Below, piece by piece: positions 24,530-34,111 of a DNA stretch of 64,000 bases. Position 1 is the stretch's first letter. Every line of letters begins with the position of its first letter. The stretch is from Candidatus Nitronauta litoralis (GTDB lineage Bacteria; Nitrospinota; Nitrospinia; Nitrospinales; Nitrospinaceae). The stretch is taken from NCBI GenBank assembly GCA_015698285.1, contig CP048685.1:1922001-1986000 (forward strand). The letters are read 5' to 3'. The position numbers and the translations under genes are program-made. Below the pieces are notes generated by a model that saw only the letters and a program-made list of their open reading frames with translations, ran no database searches and was not told where the DNA came from.

Positions 24530-27500
24530 GAAGCTGATGTTGCCTTCGTCGTCAAATTCGATGCCGTTGGCGGAGAGGATTTGCAGGACAGTCTGGAAAT
24601 CCTTGAGGCGTTGCAACTGTTCATTGATCTGCCGGAAATGTTTGAGACTGGTCACCGGTACGCGTCTTAAGGCCGGAGCCTCTATCGGACTGCCCAGCAG
24701 GATCATGCCGACATCCATGTTGAGATTGCCGTGTGCGACTTTCATGTGCAGGTTGGTTGGCACGGCAAGGTCGAGCTTGGAACGGGTGTCGACGATAGCC
24801 GGTGAACTTTCTTCCGGGTCTAGGAACAGGAGGATGCGGTCCAGTGCTTCTTTACCAACATGGGTGATGTTCATCTCCGCACCGATCTGATCGAGTGAGA
24901 TTTTCTTCCCTCCGCCCTGGTTGACCTTGAAGTTGAACTTGAGGTTGCCGTCGATTTCAGAATCGCGGCCCGAAGGGGTGACCTGTTTTTTCACCAGCTT
25001 GTTGAAATCGAGATGCGCGAAGCCGGTCGAGAACTCAAGTTCGGGTCCTTCTTTCGACTGTGAGAGAAACAGATTCCCGGCCACTGAGCCTCCCATGACT
25101 TCCATCAGGAACCGGTCGAGAAATAACTGGTTGCCGCGGTAGTACATGTCTATGCCAATATCTGACGCGGTGTGCTGGCCGAACTTGAGTGCGCCGATCT
25201 TGAAAATATTTTTGTAGCGTGAGAATTCGCGCAGTTGATTAAAAAATCCCTGCCGCGAGGCGTTGAACTGTTTCTTTTCTTTAAACAGCAGACGATCGAG
25301 CAACAGGGTTTTGTTGATGAGGAAGCGGCCGTCAAGATCTTCCACAATGCCACCGGATTCGTGCCGGGCATTTAAATGCCCGATATCCACTTCCCCATTT
25401 AAATCGGCCTGTTGTCCTGCAATCAGTTTTATGTCCAGATGTGAGTTGATTTTGCCATCCGCCTGCAGGCCCGGTACCAGAGGGGATACGGCACCTACAT
25501 CAAGACCCAGACTGGATTTCAACGCGACGTCGAGGGTCTTTAAAATTTGAATCGGAGTTTTGTCTTTCTTGCCGCTCAGGAATGGGCGGAACCCTTCCAC
25601 GCGACCCGACAGTGTTTGTTCGATCTCTTGCCCGGGAAGGGAGACTTTATGCTGCTCAACTTCCAACGTATCCCAGTTTTTAATGGCGTAGTGGAAAGCC
25701 AACTCGGGAGCCAGTTTTAAATCGTAACCCAGATCGGTTTTTGTGAAGTGAGCAACTTTTGAAGCGCCTTTTAGATCGACTTTGTTGTTTTTCAGAGTGA
25801 GCTCGGTATCAAAATCCAAACCTTCAACCACCATTGCCTTTTCAGGCCAGTCAACCGTGACACCGGCCAGTTTGAGTTTTGAGTCCACAGTGACTGGAAT
25901 GTCCATCTTCTTGATCGCGATTTCGTCCGGCCGTTTTCCTTTGGCATTGGCAACGAGAGATGCCGAACCGGCCACCTTCATGCCCTTTATCGCTTCTTTG
26001 AATTTTGCAGGCACGAGAGCCAGCAGTTTTTCGAGGTCCATTTTGTCCATGCGGGTCTCGACATCGAATTGATCCCCCCACGATTCAATTTTCCCTTTTG
26101 TTTTCCAGTTGACGACACCCGGCAGGACCACGCTTAAAAGACCGAGGTCCACATCGCCGCTTTTCAGGTTCTGACTGCTGCGCGTTTCAAACTGCAGATC
26201 CTCAAGTGACATCTGCAGGTCTTCCTGCTGTACGGAAGGTTTCAACACCCGACCCTTGATTGCCGCGTGGGTCTTTTGAAGGTTGAGGTCCTTCGCATCC
26301 ATATTAAAAGCGGTGTTGAAACCGCTGGCGGCAAATTGTCCCATCGCCTCAATTCCCTTGATCGCGAGTTTTCCCGTGGCGGTCATGTTCTCAGCTTCAC
26401 CGGGGGGAAGTACATCGGCGCGCGAGTTCACTTCAAGATCAATTCGGCTGACTTTAATGTCAGGTTCTATACCCACGATGCCTTCAGATTTGAAGGTGGT
26501 TTTCTTTGTGACTGGAACCCGGCCAACGTTGCCATCCAAGGACAAAAATTTGTCCAGTGAAATGGTCGAGGTCATTTCGGTGGCACCGGCTTGATATTTG
26601 CCAAGTGCATGGACCGAATCCAGTGAAGTTTTGATCACCACCCCGGGAAGACGCACGCCCAGTTTCTTTTTCATTTCAACAGGAATGGAAAGCCGCGTGC
26701 TCAGACCCTTGACTGAAAATGCCGGCTCTTTCATTTCAGCATCCAGTCCGATCAATTGAACATTGGTGTCAGCTGTCATGTTGACGGGCATGAAGTCTTT
26801 ATCCAGACTGCCAGACGCCTTCTGGGAAAATCGCATTTCTCCCTTAAGCGGCCCAAGCCCGAAGGTCTCTGTCATATCGGGAGGAATAAATCGGGAGGCT
26901 TGAGAAAGGTCGCTGGTGAAGGATTGATCCATCTTGAATCCTTTTTTCCCAAACGCTTTCGCCTGGAGAGAGACCTTGGAGGTCAAGGCTGTTCCTGCTT
27001 CCAGTGCAGAAGTGAAGGATTCGATATCTCCGGTCTGGGTATCCCCTTTAAAGTTTCCTTGCAGTTTGATTGGCGTGGTGATTTCACCCACCTGCGGAAG
27101 ATCCATGGTGAAAGTTTCCAGTTCCGTTTTGTAGGTTGTCACCATCTTGGGGAGCAGGGGACCGGTTCCTTTTAAGTCGAACTTGTGAGTCAGCTGTTCG
27201 AAATAGAAACCTGCAAACTCACCACTGGTCATTTTCAGCTCACCATTGGTTTCCATTGAATAGGGTACAAGACCTTTTACTTTGACATTTTTAATATCCA
27301 GCCCAAGACCGACCCCGTTAAGTTGAGTCTTGAAAAGAGGATGGCGAACCAATCCGTTATCGAGTTTGATGGTTGCCTTTGTAAGAAAAATATTTGCCGG
27401 CTGGTAGTTTCGGAGGCCCCCCCGGATTTGTACATCGGTAAGTCCCAATTGACCATTGAGTATCATGGGTGGCAAGAACGGTTTTGCAAGAGCGGTCAGT

Positions 27501-28606
27501 TCGTTCAGGTCAAAATCGCCTTTTGGTATTTTGAGATTAAAACCGGGATGAGGACTCAGAAATCGCTGGACTTGCCCCGTCAGGCTCATACTGGTGCCAT
27601 TGGCCACTTTTAATTTCACGCGGGACAGATCGAGTATATGGGATGCCATATCAACGCCCGCTGCAAAGTCGAGGCGTGTATTGACAGGTTTGAGTCGTTG
27701 TTTCATGGTGACGCGGGTATCTGTCAACCCCAGCGTTCCGGTTACAAGGGCGCGGTTGATATCCTGTGCGTTCAGGGTGATGTCGGTGTCGAGGTAAGTC
27801 AAAAGGTTAATTGCAGGTTCTAGAGAAGAAACGTAGGTGACATTACTCGAATTTTTTTCGCGTGACTCTTCTCCCATGTGGACCCGCACATTGACATCAA
27901 GTCCATTGGTGTCCGCCTTCCCCCTGGCCTCCAGGTTTAAACCTTTGAGGTGGGCGGTCATCACGTCGTCCATCTGCACGTTGACCTCGATGTCGTTTAC
28001 AACAAGTTCAGTGAGTTCCACCGGAATCGGAATCACTGGCATGCCTGAGGGTTCAGGGGGAGGTGGCTGTGCAGGGCCGGCAAGGTCGAGAAGGGGTTGG
28101 AAATTCCACACTCCGTTTTTGGATATCAAGTTGACATGCGGTCGATTGACCTTGAGCGTGTGGACAGTGAAGGAACCGTCTATTAATTCCAGCAGGTCAT
28201 AACCCAGTATCAGGAGGTCAACTTTAAACAGCGGATCTGTTCCACCCAGTTGAACATTCTCGAATTCGAAACCTGTCAGCAGATTGAATTCAAGGCGACC
28301 GATCTTCACCGGCATTTTCAGGTGTGTGGTGAGTTGGTCCTCAGCAATGGGACGGATTTCTTCCGATGGGAAAAAATGGGTGAGGATCGCGCCAAGTCCA
28401 ACCACGATCAGAACCAGCATCAGGAGCAGGGAGAACGTCCAACGGAAAAGACTGCGCAGAAAAGACCTTTTTTTCTTAACCTGCTTTGGCGGCGGATTGA
28501 CTGACTCTTCAGACGTGCCTTCAACCGGATCGGTCTCCTGATCCTGCACGTTGTCCTCCACGGGATTTTTTTTCGAAGGTCGTTTCATTTGTTCTTTTTG
28601 TATCAA
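24524..28606 (-). CDS. large AsmA-family envelope protein
   Basis: A 1360-residue protein of the AsmA/TamB/YhdP-like superfamily, whose members span the periplasm and are implicated in phospholipid transport to the outer membrane. After a charged cytoplasmic tail there is one membrane helix at about 55-80 (FSLLLMLVLIVVGLGAIL). The AsmA start follows (EEIRPIAEDQLTTHLKMPVKIGRLEFNLLTGFEFENVQLG), then long repeated beta-strand units with the LxLxGxL pattern and an AsmA-like C-terminal block (GGSVAGNLFLSQS... MKVAHGNLNMDVGMILLGSPI). The longest frame starts with TTG at 28606, which has AGGA close upstream and overlaps the stop of the M28 gene; ATG at 28588 is the alternative. Confidence 0.85.
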   Translation of the reverse strand: MIQKEQMKRPSKKNPVEDNVQDQETDPVEGTSEESVNPPPKQVKKKRSFLRSLFRWTFSLLLMLVLIVVGLGAILTHFFPSEEIRPIAEDQLTTHLKMPVKIGRLEFNLLTGFEFENVQLGGTDPLFKVDLLILGYDLLELIDGSFTVHTLKVNRPHVNLISKNGVWNFQPLLDLAGPAQPPPPEPSGMPVIPIPVELTELVVNDIEVNVQMDDVMTAHLKGLNLEARGKADTNGLDVNVRVHMGEESREKNSSNVTYVSSLEPAINLLTYLDTDITLNAQDINRALVTGTLGLTDTRVTMKQRLKPVNTRLDFAAGVDMASHILDLSRVKLKVANGTSMSLTGQVQRFLSPHPGFNLKIPKGDFDLNELTALAKPFLPPMILNGQLGLTDVQIRGGLRNYQPANIFLTKATIKLDNGLVRHPLFKTQLNGVGLGLDIKNVKVKGLVPYSMETNGELKMTSGEFAGFYFEQLTHKFDLKGTGPLLPKMVTTYKTELETFTMDLPQVGEITTPIKLQGNFKGDTQTGDIESFTSALEAGTALTSKVSLQAKAFGKKGFKMDQSFTSDLSQASRFIPPDMTETFGLGPLKGEMRFSQKASGSLDKDFMPVNMTADTNVQLIGLDAEMKEPAFSVKGLSTRLSIPVEMKKKLGVRLPGVVIKTSLDSVHALGKYQAGATEMTSTISLDKFLSLDGNVGRVPVTKKTTFKSEGIVGIEPDIKVSRIDLEVNSRADVLPPGEAENMTATGKLAIKGIEAMGQFAASGFNTAFNMDAKDLNLQKTHAAIKGRVLKPSVQQEDLQMSLEDLQFETRSSQNLKSGDVDLGLLSVVLPGVVNWKTKGKIESWGDQFDVETRMDKMDLEKLLALVPAKFKEAIKGMKVAGSASLVANAKGKRPDEIAIKKMDIPVTVDSKLKLAGVTVDWPEKAMVVEGLDFDTELTLKNNKVDLKGASKVAHFTKTDLGYDLKLAPELAFHYAIKNWDTLEVEQHKVSLPGQEIEQTLSGRVEGFRPFLSGKKDKTPIQILKTLDVALKSSLGLDVGAVSPLVPGLQADGKINSHLDIKLIAGQQADLNGEVDIGHLNARHESGGIVEDLDGRFLINKTLLLDRLLFKEKKQFNASRQGFFNQLREFSRYKNIFKIGALKFGQHTASDIGIDMYYRGNQLFLDRFLMEVMGGSVAGNLFLSQSKEGPELEFSTGFAHLDFNKLVKKQVTPSGRDSEIDGNLKFNFKVNQGGGKKISLDQIGAEMNITHVGKEALDRILLFLDPEESSPAIVDTRSKLDLAVPTNLHMKVAHGNLNMDVGMILLGSPIEAPALRRVPVTSLKHFRQINEQLQRLKDFQTVLQILSANGIEFDDEGNISFF

Positions 28607-29487
28607 TTATCCTGAAAAAAACCGGCGAGTGCCAGGGTCACATCCGTCAAAAAATCCAGATCCAGCGTATCCAGTGTATCCGTCGCTTTATGATAATGCG
28701 GGTTCCTGAAATCAGCGGTATCAGTGACCATCACTGCCGGAATGCCTGCCTCCCAGAACGGAACGTGATCACTACGCCGTACATCGCGAATCACTTCACC
28801 CTTGCCTGGAACAACGAGGGTTTCAATACCAAGCTCCGGACGGGTGCGTTTCATTCCTTTAGTCAACGATGTCACCAGTTCCATTGAGTCTGTATTGCCT
28901 ACCACTGCTATGAAGTCCCCGGTGTCCGGATACTGGCCGGAATCCACCCCCGGTGGATATTTTTGTGCGCCAAGGCGTTTGTCGGTATAACCCAGCATTT
29001 CCAGTGCGATCATGCCATCGGGCTTGTTATTATTTTTTACCGCGTCATCAGCCCAATACTGGCTGCCGACGAATCCGTATTCCTCCAGAGCAAAGCCCAT
29101 TAGGATCACTGGGCCTGCCGGAGGATTTTCTGACAGCATACGTGCGATTTCCAGAAGAGCTGCGACCGCACTGGCGTTGTCATCGGCGCCCGGGCTATCA
29201 GGAACCGAATCGTAATGGGCTCCAATCAGGATAACCGGTGATTCCGGATTTTTCCCGGGAAGTTTTGCCTGAACATTGAACGATTCCAGGTCATCGAACA
29301 GTACCGGGAGAATTTTGGGGTGGAGTTCCCATTCCTCGAACCGGTCGACGATATACTGTCCCACCGCATCCATTTTTTCAGGGGTAGTGAAAGGATTCCG
29401 TTCACCCACAATGGCGTCAAGATGTTCCTTGAGATTCAGTTTGATTTGGCTGGACAGGTTCAACCTGAACCTTTCGTCAAAAATCAA
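28603..29487 (-). CDS. M28-family zinc aminopeptidase
   Basis: Cocatalytic two-zinc peptidase removing N-terminal amino acids. The ligands are visible: GAHYDSVPDSPGADDNASAVAALLE (H91, D102), FALEEYGFVGS (E135/E136) and the late HYHKATDTLD histidine. The 294-residue length is typical for the single catalytic domain. No signal peptide is seen with the TTG start at 29487; the true start could be slightly further in, since the family usually begins near LKEHLDAIVGERNP. Its stop overlaps the possible TTG start of the AsmA-like gene, so the two are probably co-transcribed. Confidence 0.85.
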   Translation of the reverse strand: MIFDERFRLNLSSQIKLNLKEHLDAIVGERNPFTTPEKMDAVGQYIVDRFEEWELHPKILPVLFDDLESFNVQAKLPGKNPESPVILIGAHYDSVPDSPGADDNASAVAALLEIARMLSENPPAGPVILMGFALEEYGFVGSQYWADDAVKNNNKPDGMIALEMLGYTDKRLGAQKYPPGVDSGQYPDTGDFIAVVGNTDSMELVTSLTKGMKRTRPELGIETLVVPGKGEVIRDVRRSDHVPFWEAGIPAVMVTDTADFRNPHYHKATDTLDTLDLDFLTDVTLALAGFFQDN

Positions 29488-29700
29488 AAAAGAGTTTACA
29501 TTTCAGTGGTTTCAACCTAACATACCCGCATGATAAAGGTCGAGTATTTTTCAGACTATCGAACCTTTCCACAGATTCGGGCTTTATCTGAAATCATCCG
29601 TTTTTCAAGAATTACTCTCCATTCAGACCCCAGGTTGGTTAAATAATTTTCCGATCTTTTCAACGGATTAACCTGAAAGCAAAACCTCCATCCTGACCCT

Positions 29701-30387
29701 ATGACACCCTCCACTTCCACAGCGCATAATTACACGGGACAACGCCAAAAAATGGTGGAAGACCAGCTGGTTGAGCGTGGAATAAAAAATCTGGGTGTAT
29801 TGGAAGTGATGAGCCGCCTGCCGCGTCACATGTTTGTTCCTGAATATCTTGGGCACAAGGCTTACGGCCAACACCCATTACCTATAGGCCACCATCAGAC
29901 TATTTCGCAACCCTATGCCCAGGCTGTGATGACGCAGGCATTGAACCTGACGGGGACAGAACGTGTCCTTGAAATAGGAACCGGGTCTGGTTACCAGACT
30001 GCCCTGCTAGCAGAACTTTCTGCCCAGGTGTTTACGATTGAACGATTGAAACCTCTTGGGCAAACGGCGAAAGTGCTTCTTCAAAAACTGGGTTACACTA
30101 ATATCAATCACCGGTTTTGCGATGGCACTTACGGGTGGCGCAACATGGGGCCTTACGACGCCATCCTGTTTGCCGCCGGAGCACCCGAGATGCCCAAGGC
30201 ACTGGTCGATCAACTGGCCATGAACGGACGGCTGGTAGGGCCGGTTGGCCCGGATGGCGAGCAAAAACTGGTGATGCTGACCCGAACCGAAGCTGGGATT
30301 GAAAAAGAGGAACTGGGCGATTGCAATTTTGTTCCACTCATAGGAAAATTCGGGCATCCCTCGGCTCCGAACAGAGCCAGAGGTTGA
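29701..30387 (+). CDS. pcm: protein-L-isoaspartate O-methyltransferase
   Basis: Repairs isoaspartyl residues in aged proteins by SAM-dependent methylation. Motifs along the 228 residues are RLPRHMFVPEYLGHKAYGQHPLPIGHHQTISQPY (substrate side, about 40-75), VLEIGTGSGYQTALLAEL (SAM loop, near 90-105) and YDAILFAAGAPEMPKAL. All are typical of Pcm. It is divergent from the M28 gene with 213 bp between them. It is followed after 55 bp by a phosphoribosyltransferase gene on the same strand. Confidence 0.95.
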   Translation: MTPSTSTAHNYTGQRQKMVEDQLVERGIKNLGVLEVMSRLPRHMFVPEYLGHKAYGQHPLPIGHHQTISQPYAQAVMTQALNLTGTERVLEIGTGSGYQTALLAELSAQVFTIERLKPLGQTAKVLLQKLGYTNINHRFCDGTYGWRNMGPYDAILFAAGAPEMPKALVDQLAMNGRLVGPVGPDGEQKLVMLTRTEAGIEKEELGDCNFVPLIGKFGHPSAPNRARG

Positions 30388-30442
30388 AGCCCATACGCAA
30401 AAACTATTTTAGTTGGTGTCGTGCTGAGTAAAGGGAGGTTCC

Positions 30443-30988
30443 GTGTTTAATCGTATTCGTAAAGAAGGTAATTTCGTATTCGGTCCGGGGATCCGGTCGA
30501 AGATAGATTTTGATTACGCTTCCATGTCAGATGCCATGAATGAAGCCTATTGCAGCCAGCTTATAACCAAACTGCAAGCCTGGCAAAAGCAGCATGGGCG
30601 TTTTGATGTGGTTGTCGGTCTTGAAACAGAAGGTATCCGCATTGGACATCATCTGGCAAAAACTCTCAATCTTCCTTTCCATATAATGCCGCACCGAAAA
30701 GTAGAATTGGCTCATGTGCCGATCCCTGATTATCCGGAAGATACCCACTGGCTTCTGGTAGACGACATCATTGTTACCGGTACCCAGTTTCTCCAGGCTG
30801 TGGATACCCTTGAGATTCCCGAAAAGCCGGAGACGATCACTTATGCCTGTATGATTAAGCGCAACCCGAAGAACCTTGATTACTCTGCAGTCACCGGGGA
30901 CCCGGACAAGGAACAACTGTGGGTGAGAAACGAGAGATTTGATTTTGTGGATCGCCGCCTGGTCTACCTGTTTGCTGAACCGGAATAA
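30443..30988 (+). CDS. orotate-type phosphoribosyltransferase family protein
   Basis: A 181-residue type I phosphoribosyltransferase. The PRPP-binding signature WLLVDDIIVTGTQFL is near residue 110-124, preceded by VVGLETEGIRIGHHLAKTL near 54-72, which matches the orotate PRTase-like pattern. Base specificity is not deducible; it could be a pyrE paralogue or a salvage enzyme. The start is GTG at 30443, decided by an AGGGAGG ribosome site 5 nt upstream. It is probably co-transcribed with pcm. Confidence 0.8.
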   Translation: MFNRIRKEGNFVFGPGIRSKIDFDYASMSDAMNEAYCSQLITKLQAWQKQHGRFDVVVGLETEGIRIGHHLAKTLNLPFHIMPHRKVELAHVPIPDYPEDTHWLLVDDIIVTGTQFLQAVDTLEIPEKPETITYACMIKRNPKNLDYSAVTGDPDKEQLWVRNERFDFVDRRLVYLFAEPE

Positions 30989-31039
30989 TATCGGGATCCT
31001 CTATATATAGTTTGCGCTTTTCCTTCAATCCGAGGTTAT

Positions 31040-32218
31040 ATGCCTAAGGACGACTGGCGCACATTCACCATCTACAACTGCGGCACCGCGTTTAATCGCA
31101 ACAACCGCGATGAACTGGTGGCCGATCTTGCTTCCCGCACCCTGGGTGAAGAAGGTGACAACTGGATTGTCAACGCTGGGCCCGGCAGTAACCCTGAAGA
31201 CAATCTGGAGCATTTTGCAAAAAATCCGGAGACCGGTGTCTACGGTATCCAGCCTTTGACCCCCCAGGCCCGTCCGGGCACATACGACCCCATCACTAAA
31301 AAGAAAAAGAACTGGTTTAAGAGTACATCCGGTATTTGGGGAATGGCCACCGGCTCCGGTTGGGAAGATAATGTCAAATCGACCATTCACCATATAGATG
31401 GGCTCAACGCAAAGGGTCGGCTACCCGAGACGATCAACATGGCAGGCTGGAGCCGTGGAGCGGTGACTTGTCATATGATCGCCAACGCGCTTTACAAAAA
31501 ATACAATTCGATCAAGGTTAATATTTTTGCCATCGATCCGGTTCCGGGTCTGGGGCAATGGCGCAAGCATCGTACGAAAATTGATTCCAATGTAAAAAGC
31601 TACGCGGTGGTTTACCAGGAAGATGAGAAGCGCGGCTCGTTTAAAGCGGTGGTGGTGAAGCACGACAAGATGACGCGTTTTCAAATCTATAACATGCCGG
31701 GTGGACATTCGACTGGAGTGCAGGGGAATAAAAAAGTGTATGGCGGAAACATCGACATGGCCGTGCTGGTTCAGGATTTGTCAGAAAAGTTTCTGACCGA
31801 CCACGGTACCCAAATACAAAAATGTATAGGACTGACCGATGCGCAAAGCCTGGAGCACTATGCAAAGATTCGGGAAAATATTTCGCGTTACCGGAAAGAT
31901 ACGGTCGGGTTCTGGGGCGGCAAAGTCGACAAACACAACCGGAAGGTAAAGGCGGGGTTGGGTTCAGCCTTCCATGAGTTTTTCATCAACGAACATCACG
32001 ATAGGTTGTTTCTCCAAAAATACGCGGCCCTTTATGGCTATCTCGTCGCGAAGAATCCAACCAGCATGCAACAAAAAGCACCCGATGCCGCCCGTGATCT
32101 CCAGCGGCTCAAACTGGAGTTGCCCATTACCTACCGGGTATTGGTCAATAACACCGTATTAGGCAACGCCCTCGAACCCTTTATCACACCAAAAATCACC
32201 ACCCGCCCGCGGCGATAA
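31040..32218 (+). CDS. serine alpha/beta hydrolase resembling DUF2235 / Tle1-type phospholipases
   Basis: A 392-residue soluble protein without signal peptide. A likely catalytic triad is visible: Ser138 in NMAGWSRGAVTCH (GxSRGA elbow), Asp166 in NIFAIDPVPGLG and His223 in YNMPGGHSTGV. This spacing and the GxSRGA / D / GGHS pattern match DUF2235-type hydrolases, which include type VI secretion phospholipase effectors (Tle1). No T6SS gene, VgrG, PAAR or immunity gene is nearby, so an effector role is speculative; a housekeeping lipase or esterase is possible. The C-terminal 150 residues are helical and unrecognised. GAGGT lies before the ATG. Its 3' end overlaps a convergent gene by 60 bp. Confidence 0.6.
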   Translation: MPKDDWRTFTIYNCGTAFNRNNRDELVADLASRTLGEEGDNWIVNAGPGSNPEDNLEHFAKNPETGVYGIQPLTPQARPGTYDPITKKKKNWFKSTSGIWGMATGSGWEDNVKSTIHHIDGLNAKGRLPETINMAGWSRGAVTCHMIANALYKKYNSIKVNIFAIDPVPGLGQWRKHRTKIDSNVKSYAVVYQEDEKRGSFKAVVVKHDKMTRFQIYNMPGGHSTGVQGNKKVYGGNIDMAVLVQDLSEKFLTDHGTQIQKCIGLTDAQSLEHYAKIRENISRYRKDTVGFWGGKVDKHNRKVKAGLGSAFHEFFINEHHDRLFLQKYAALYGYLVAKNPTSMQQKAPDAARDLQRLKLELPITYRVLVNNTVLGNALEPFITPKITTRPRR

Positions 32219-32900
32219 TTCTAAATCCTCCGGCGGTAAATCCAAAACGCGGTATGCCACTTGTTCGGTATCGCTCGCGCCACTCGGAGCCGTGACGGTC
32301 ACAATGGTGGTGGACTCCCCTGCAGGCAGCGGGCCCGCCGGAAGACACGTGGCGGACGCACGCCCCACGTTACAACTGACTGGCACAACATTGCCGTTCA
32401 CGCTAATGGCTATCCAGCTTTGAACAACACCAAGCCCGTCTCCACAACTGAACACAATGTCCTGATCTGATCTTTCAACCATCCCTTGATCCGATGGTGC
32501 GGTGATCGTAATATCCACTGCCGTCACCGGTGGTGTCGGCACCGCTCCGACCCATTCCCAAAACACCGCAATCCGACCTTCATTGTCCTCAACGTATGGA
32601 GCCCAGTTCGGTTTGCCGTTGGTAACAAACGTTTGTTTCACACGGAACACCAGTCCGTTTCGCACCACACAACTGTCCTCCTCATAGGAAATACCAGCAG
32701 TGTTGTCGTAGTCGATTAAGGCTCCGTTGTTACTGCACTGGGGGAAGGAAGAAACTGCGGTATTCTCCAATTGCCGGGCCGCATTCAGGTGCGGGTTTCC
32801 CAGCGATGTCGTCCTGGTAACCCCCCAAAGTCCATGCTGAAAGCAACAGCAAGAAGGAAAGGATAAAAACGGTTGGAACCACGCGGGAACGGATAACCAT
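32159..32900 (-). pseudogene. exported Ig-like/carbohydrate-binding-like protein broken by a one-base frameshift in a G6 run
   Basis: ATG at 32900, behind an AGGGGGTG ribosome site, starts a classical signal peptide (MVIRSRVVPTVFILSF, then LLLLSAWTLG). The rest of the protein lies in another frame: NPHLNAARQLENTAV, a Trp-rich NWAPYVEDNEGRIAVFWEWVG segment and a C-terminal Ig-like beta domain (DITITAPSDQGMVERS... VAYRVLD). The frames join if one G is removed from the six-G run (six C on the plus strand at 32821-32826). Without the shift the first frame stops after about 55 codons. It may be a true mutation, slipped-strand phase variation or a sequencing indel. Function unknown; binding or adhesion is inferred. 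The 3' end overlaps the hydrolase gene by 60 bp. Confidence 0.7.
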
Positions 32901-33053
32901 GTCACCCCCTACCTGGAAGTCTGAAAAATGGTCTAATTTAATTTGATAAACGGATATAGTTTGGCAATATTATTTCTGAAATACATCATGACTTTAATAA
33001 TTTATTTGTAGTGAAAAAGAGACCTGATCGGACCAAGGAGTTGATTTGTCTCT

Positions 33054-33929
33054 TTACCGGGCTCCGCTTATGTGAGGACGGTCTCCACCAGAAGAGGAAC
33101 CGCTGATATGGGCGTCGGGTTGGGCTGTTTCACCAGCTCCGGGTGATGCCGAGCCACTGACGTGGGGATTTACATCATCGAGTCTGCTTGCTCCGGAATC
33201 CGGATTGGCCCGATGGGCTTTTCGCTTGGCCCGCATTGCTTCCCGGTGTTTGCGGGCTTTTTCTTGCATCGCCTCCCGGCGTTTCTTTAATTCTTCCATA
33301 CGGTTCATAACTGCTGGGGGTTTTTGTTTACCGAGATCGACACGTTCTTTCCCATCGTCTACAGCGTCATCATAGCCAGCCGCTCCCGGGTCGAGGCGAA
33401 CTTTATCCTGCATTTCCTGCTTGTGCTTCAGGGCCTTTGCTTTCATTGCCTGGCGACGTGCTTCAATTTTTTTCCGTTGTTCCGCAATGCGGGCAGCTTT
33501 TCTTTCCTGCATTTCTTTGCGCCTTGCATCGAGGCGTTCTTTTTCTTTTTTAGAGACATTGGCAGACTTTCCTTCCAGTCGATCATTTTCTGCCCCAATT
33601 TTTTTTCGCCGCTCCTCACGCCTCAGGTCCCGGGCCTTGCGTCGTTCTTCCCGTTTTTTTCTCAACTCATCAAACTTTCCTTCCAGATTACGAGGTTCAC
33701 GTGAGGGGGGAGCCACTTCTCCGGAACCGCTATCTGCTTCAGAATTCCTGATCCTGTCTTTATATTTTTGATAGAAACGCTCCCGCGCACTCAGACCTGA
33801 AGTGGAAGAATCGACACTGTCTTCCCCCCAGGCTGGAATTACAGGAATGAGGATTAATAGCGCGAGTAAAAAAGTAAATACCGAAGTGAATGAATCCAGG
33901 TTATATTTCAGCGTCATAAGAAGTCTCAC
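33054..33929 (-). CDS. exported Arg/Lys-rich coiled-coil protein with C-terminal PHxSGS repeats
   Basis: A 291-residue protein with a likely signal peptide (FTFLLALLILIPVIPAWG, cleaved near 35). A long, very basic helical region follows (about 75-240) with MQERKAARIAEQRKKIEARRQAMKAKA-like blocks. The tail contains three related motifs, NPHVSGSASP, DAHISGSSSG and RPHISGAR. No catalytic motif is seen. It may bind nucleic acid, acidic polysaccharide or the cell wall in the periplasm; that is inference from charge only. It stands alone between two convergent or divergent neighbours. Confidence 0.65.
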   Translation of the reverse strand: MRLLMTLKYNLDSFTSVFTFLLALLILIPVIPAWGEDSVDSSTSGLSARERFYQKYKDRIRNSEADSGSGEVAPPSREPRNLEGKFDELRKKREERRKARDLRREERRKKIGAENDRLEGKSANVSKKEKERLDARRKEMQERKAARIAEQRKKIEARRQAMKAKALKHKQEMQDKVRLDPGAAGYDDAVDDGKERVDLGKQKPPAVMNRMEELKKRREAMQEKARKHREAMRAKRKAHRANPDSGASRLDDVNPHVSGSASPGAGETAQPDAHISGSSSGGDRPHISGAR

Positions 33930-34111
33930 TGAGAATTAGGGAAGTAGGAGATTGCTTCGCAATAGTTTACCATCCTCTTCAGGCCTCAAAAGCAATATTC
34001 GTATCGTTAAAGTACCGACCCTTTAGGCAAGTTGGTCAAAATCTCTTGAAATTCTGACCCTTTTTCGGTCACAATGCGTTATTCCAATCATTTATCCCGG
34101 TAATTGAATCC

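Noticed and set aside
25851-28541. Numerous frames inside the AsmA-like gene
   Set aside because: All are shadows of one long conserved envelope protein.
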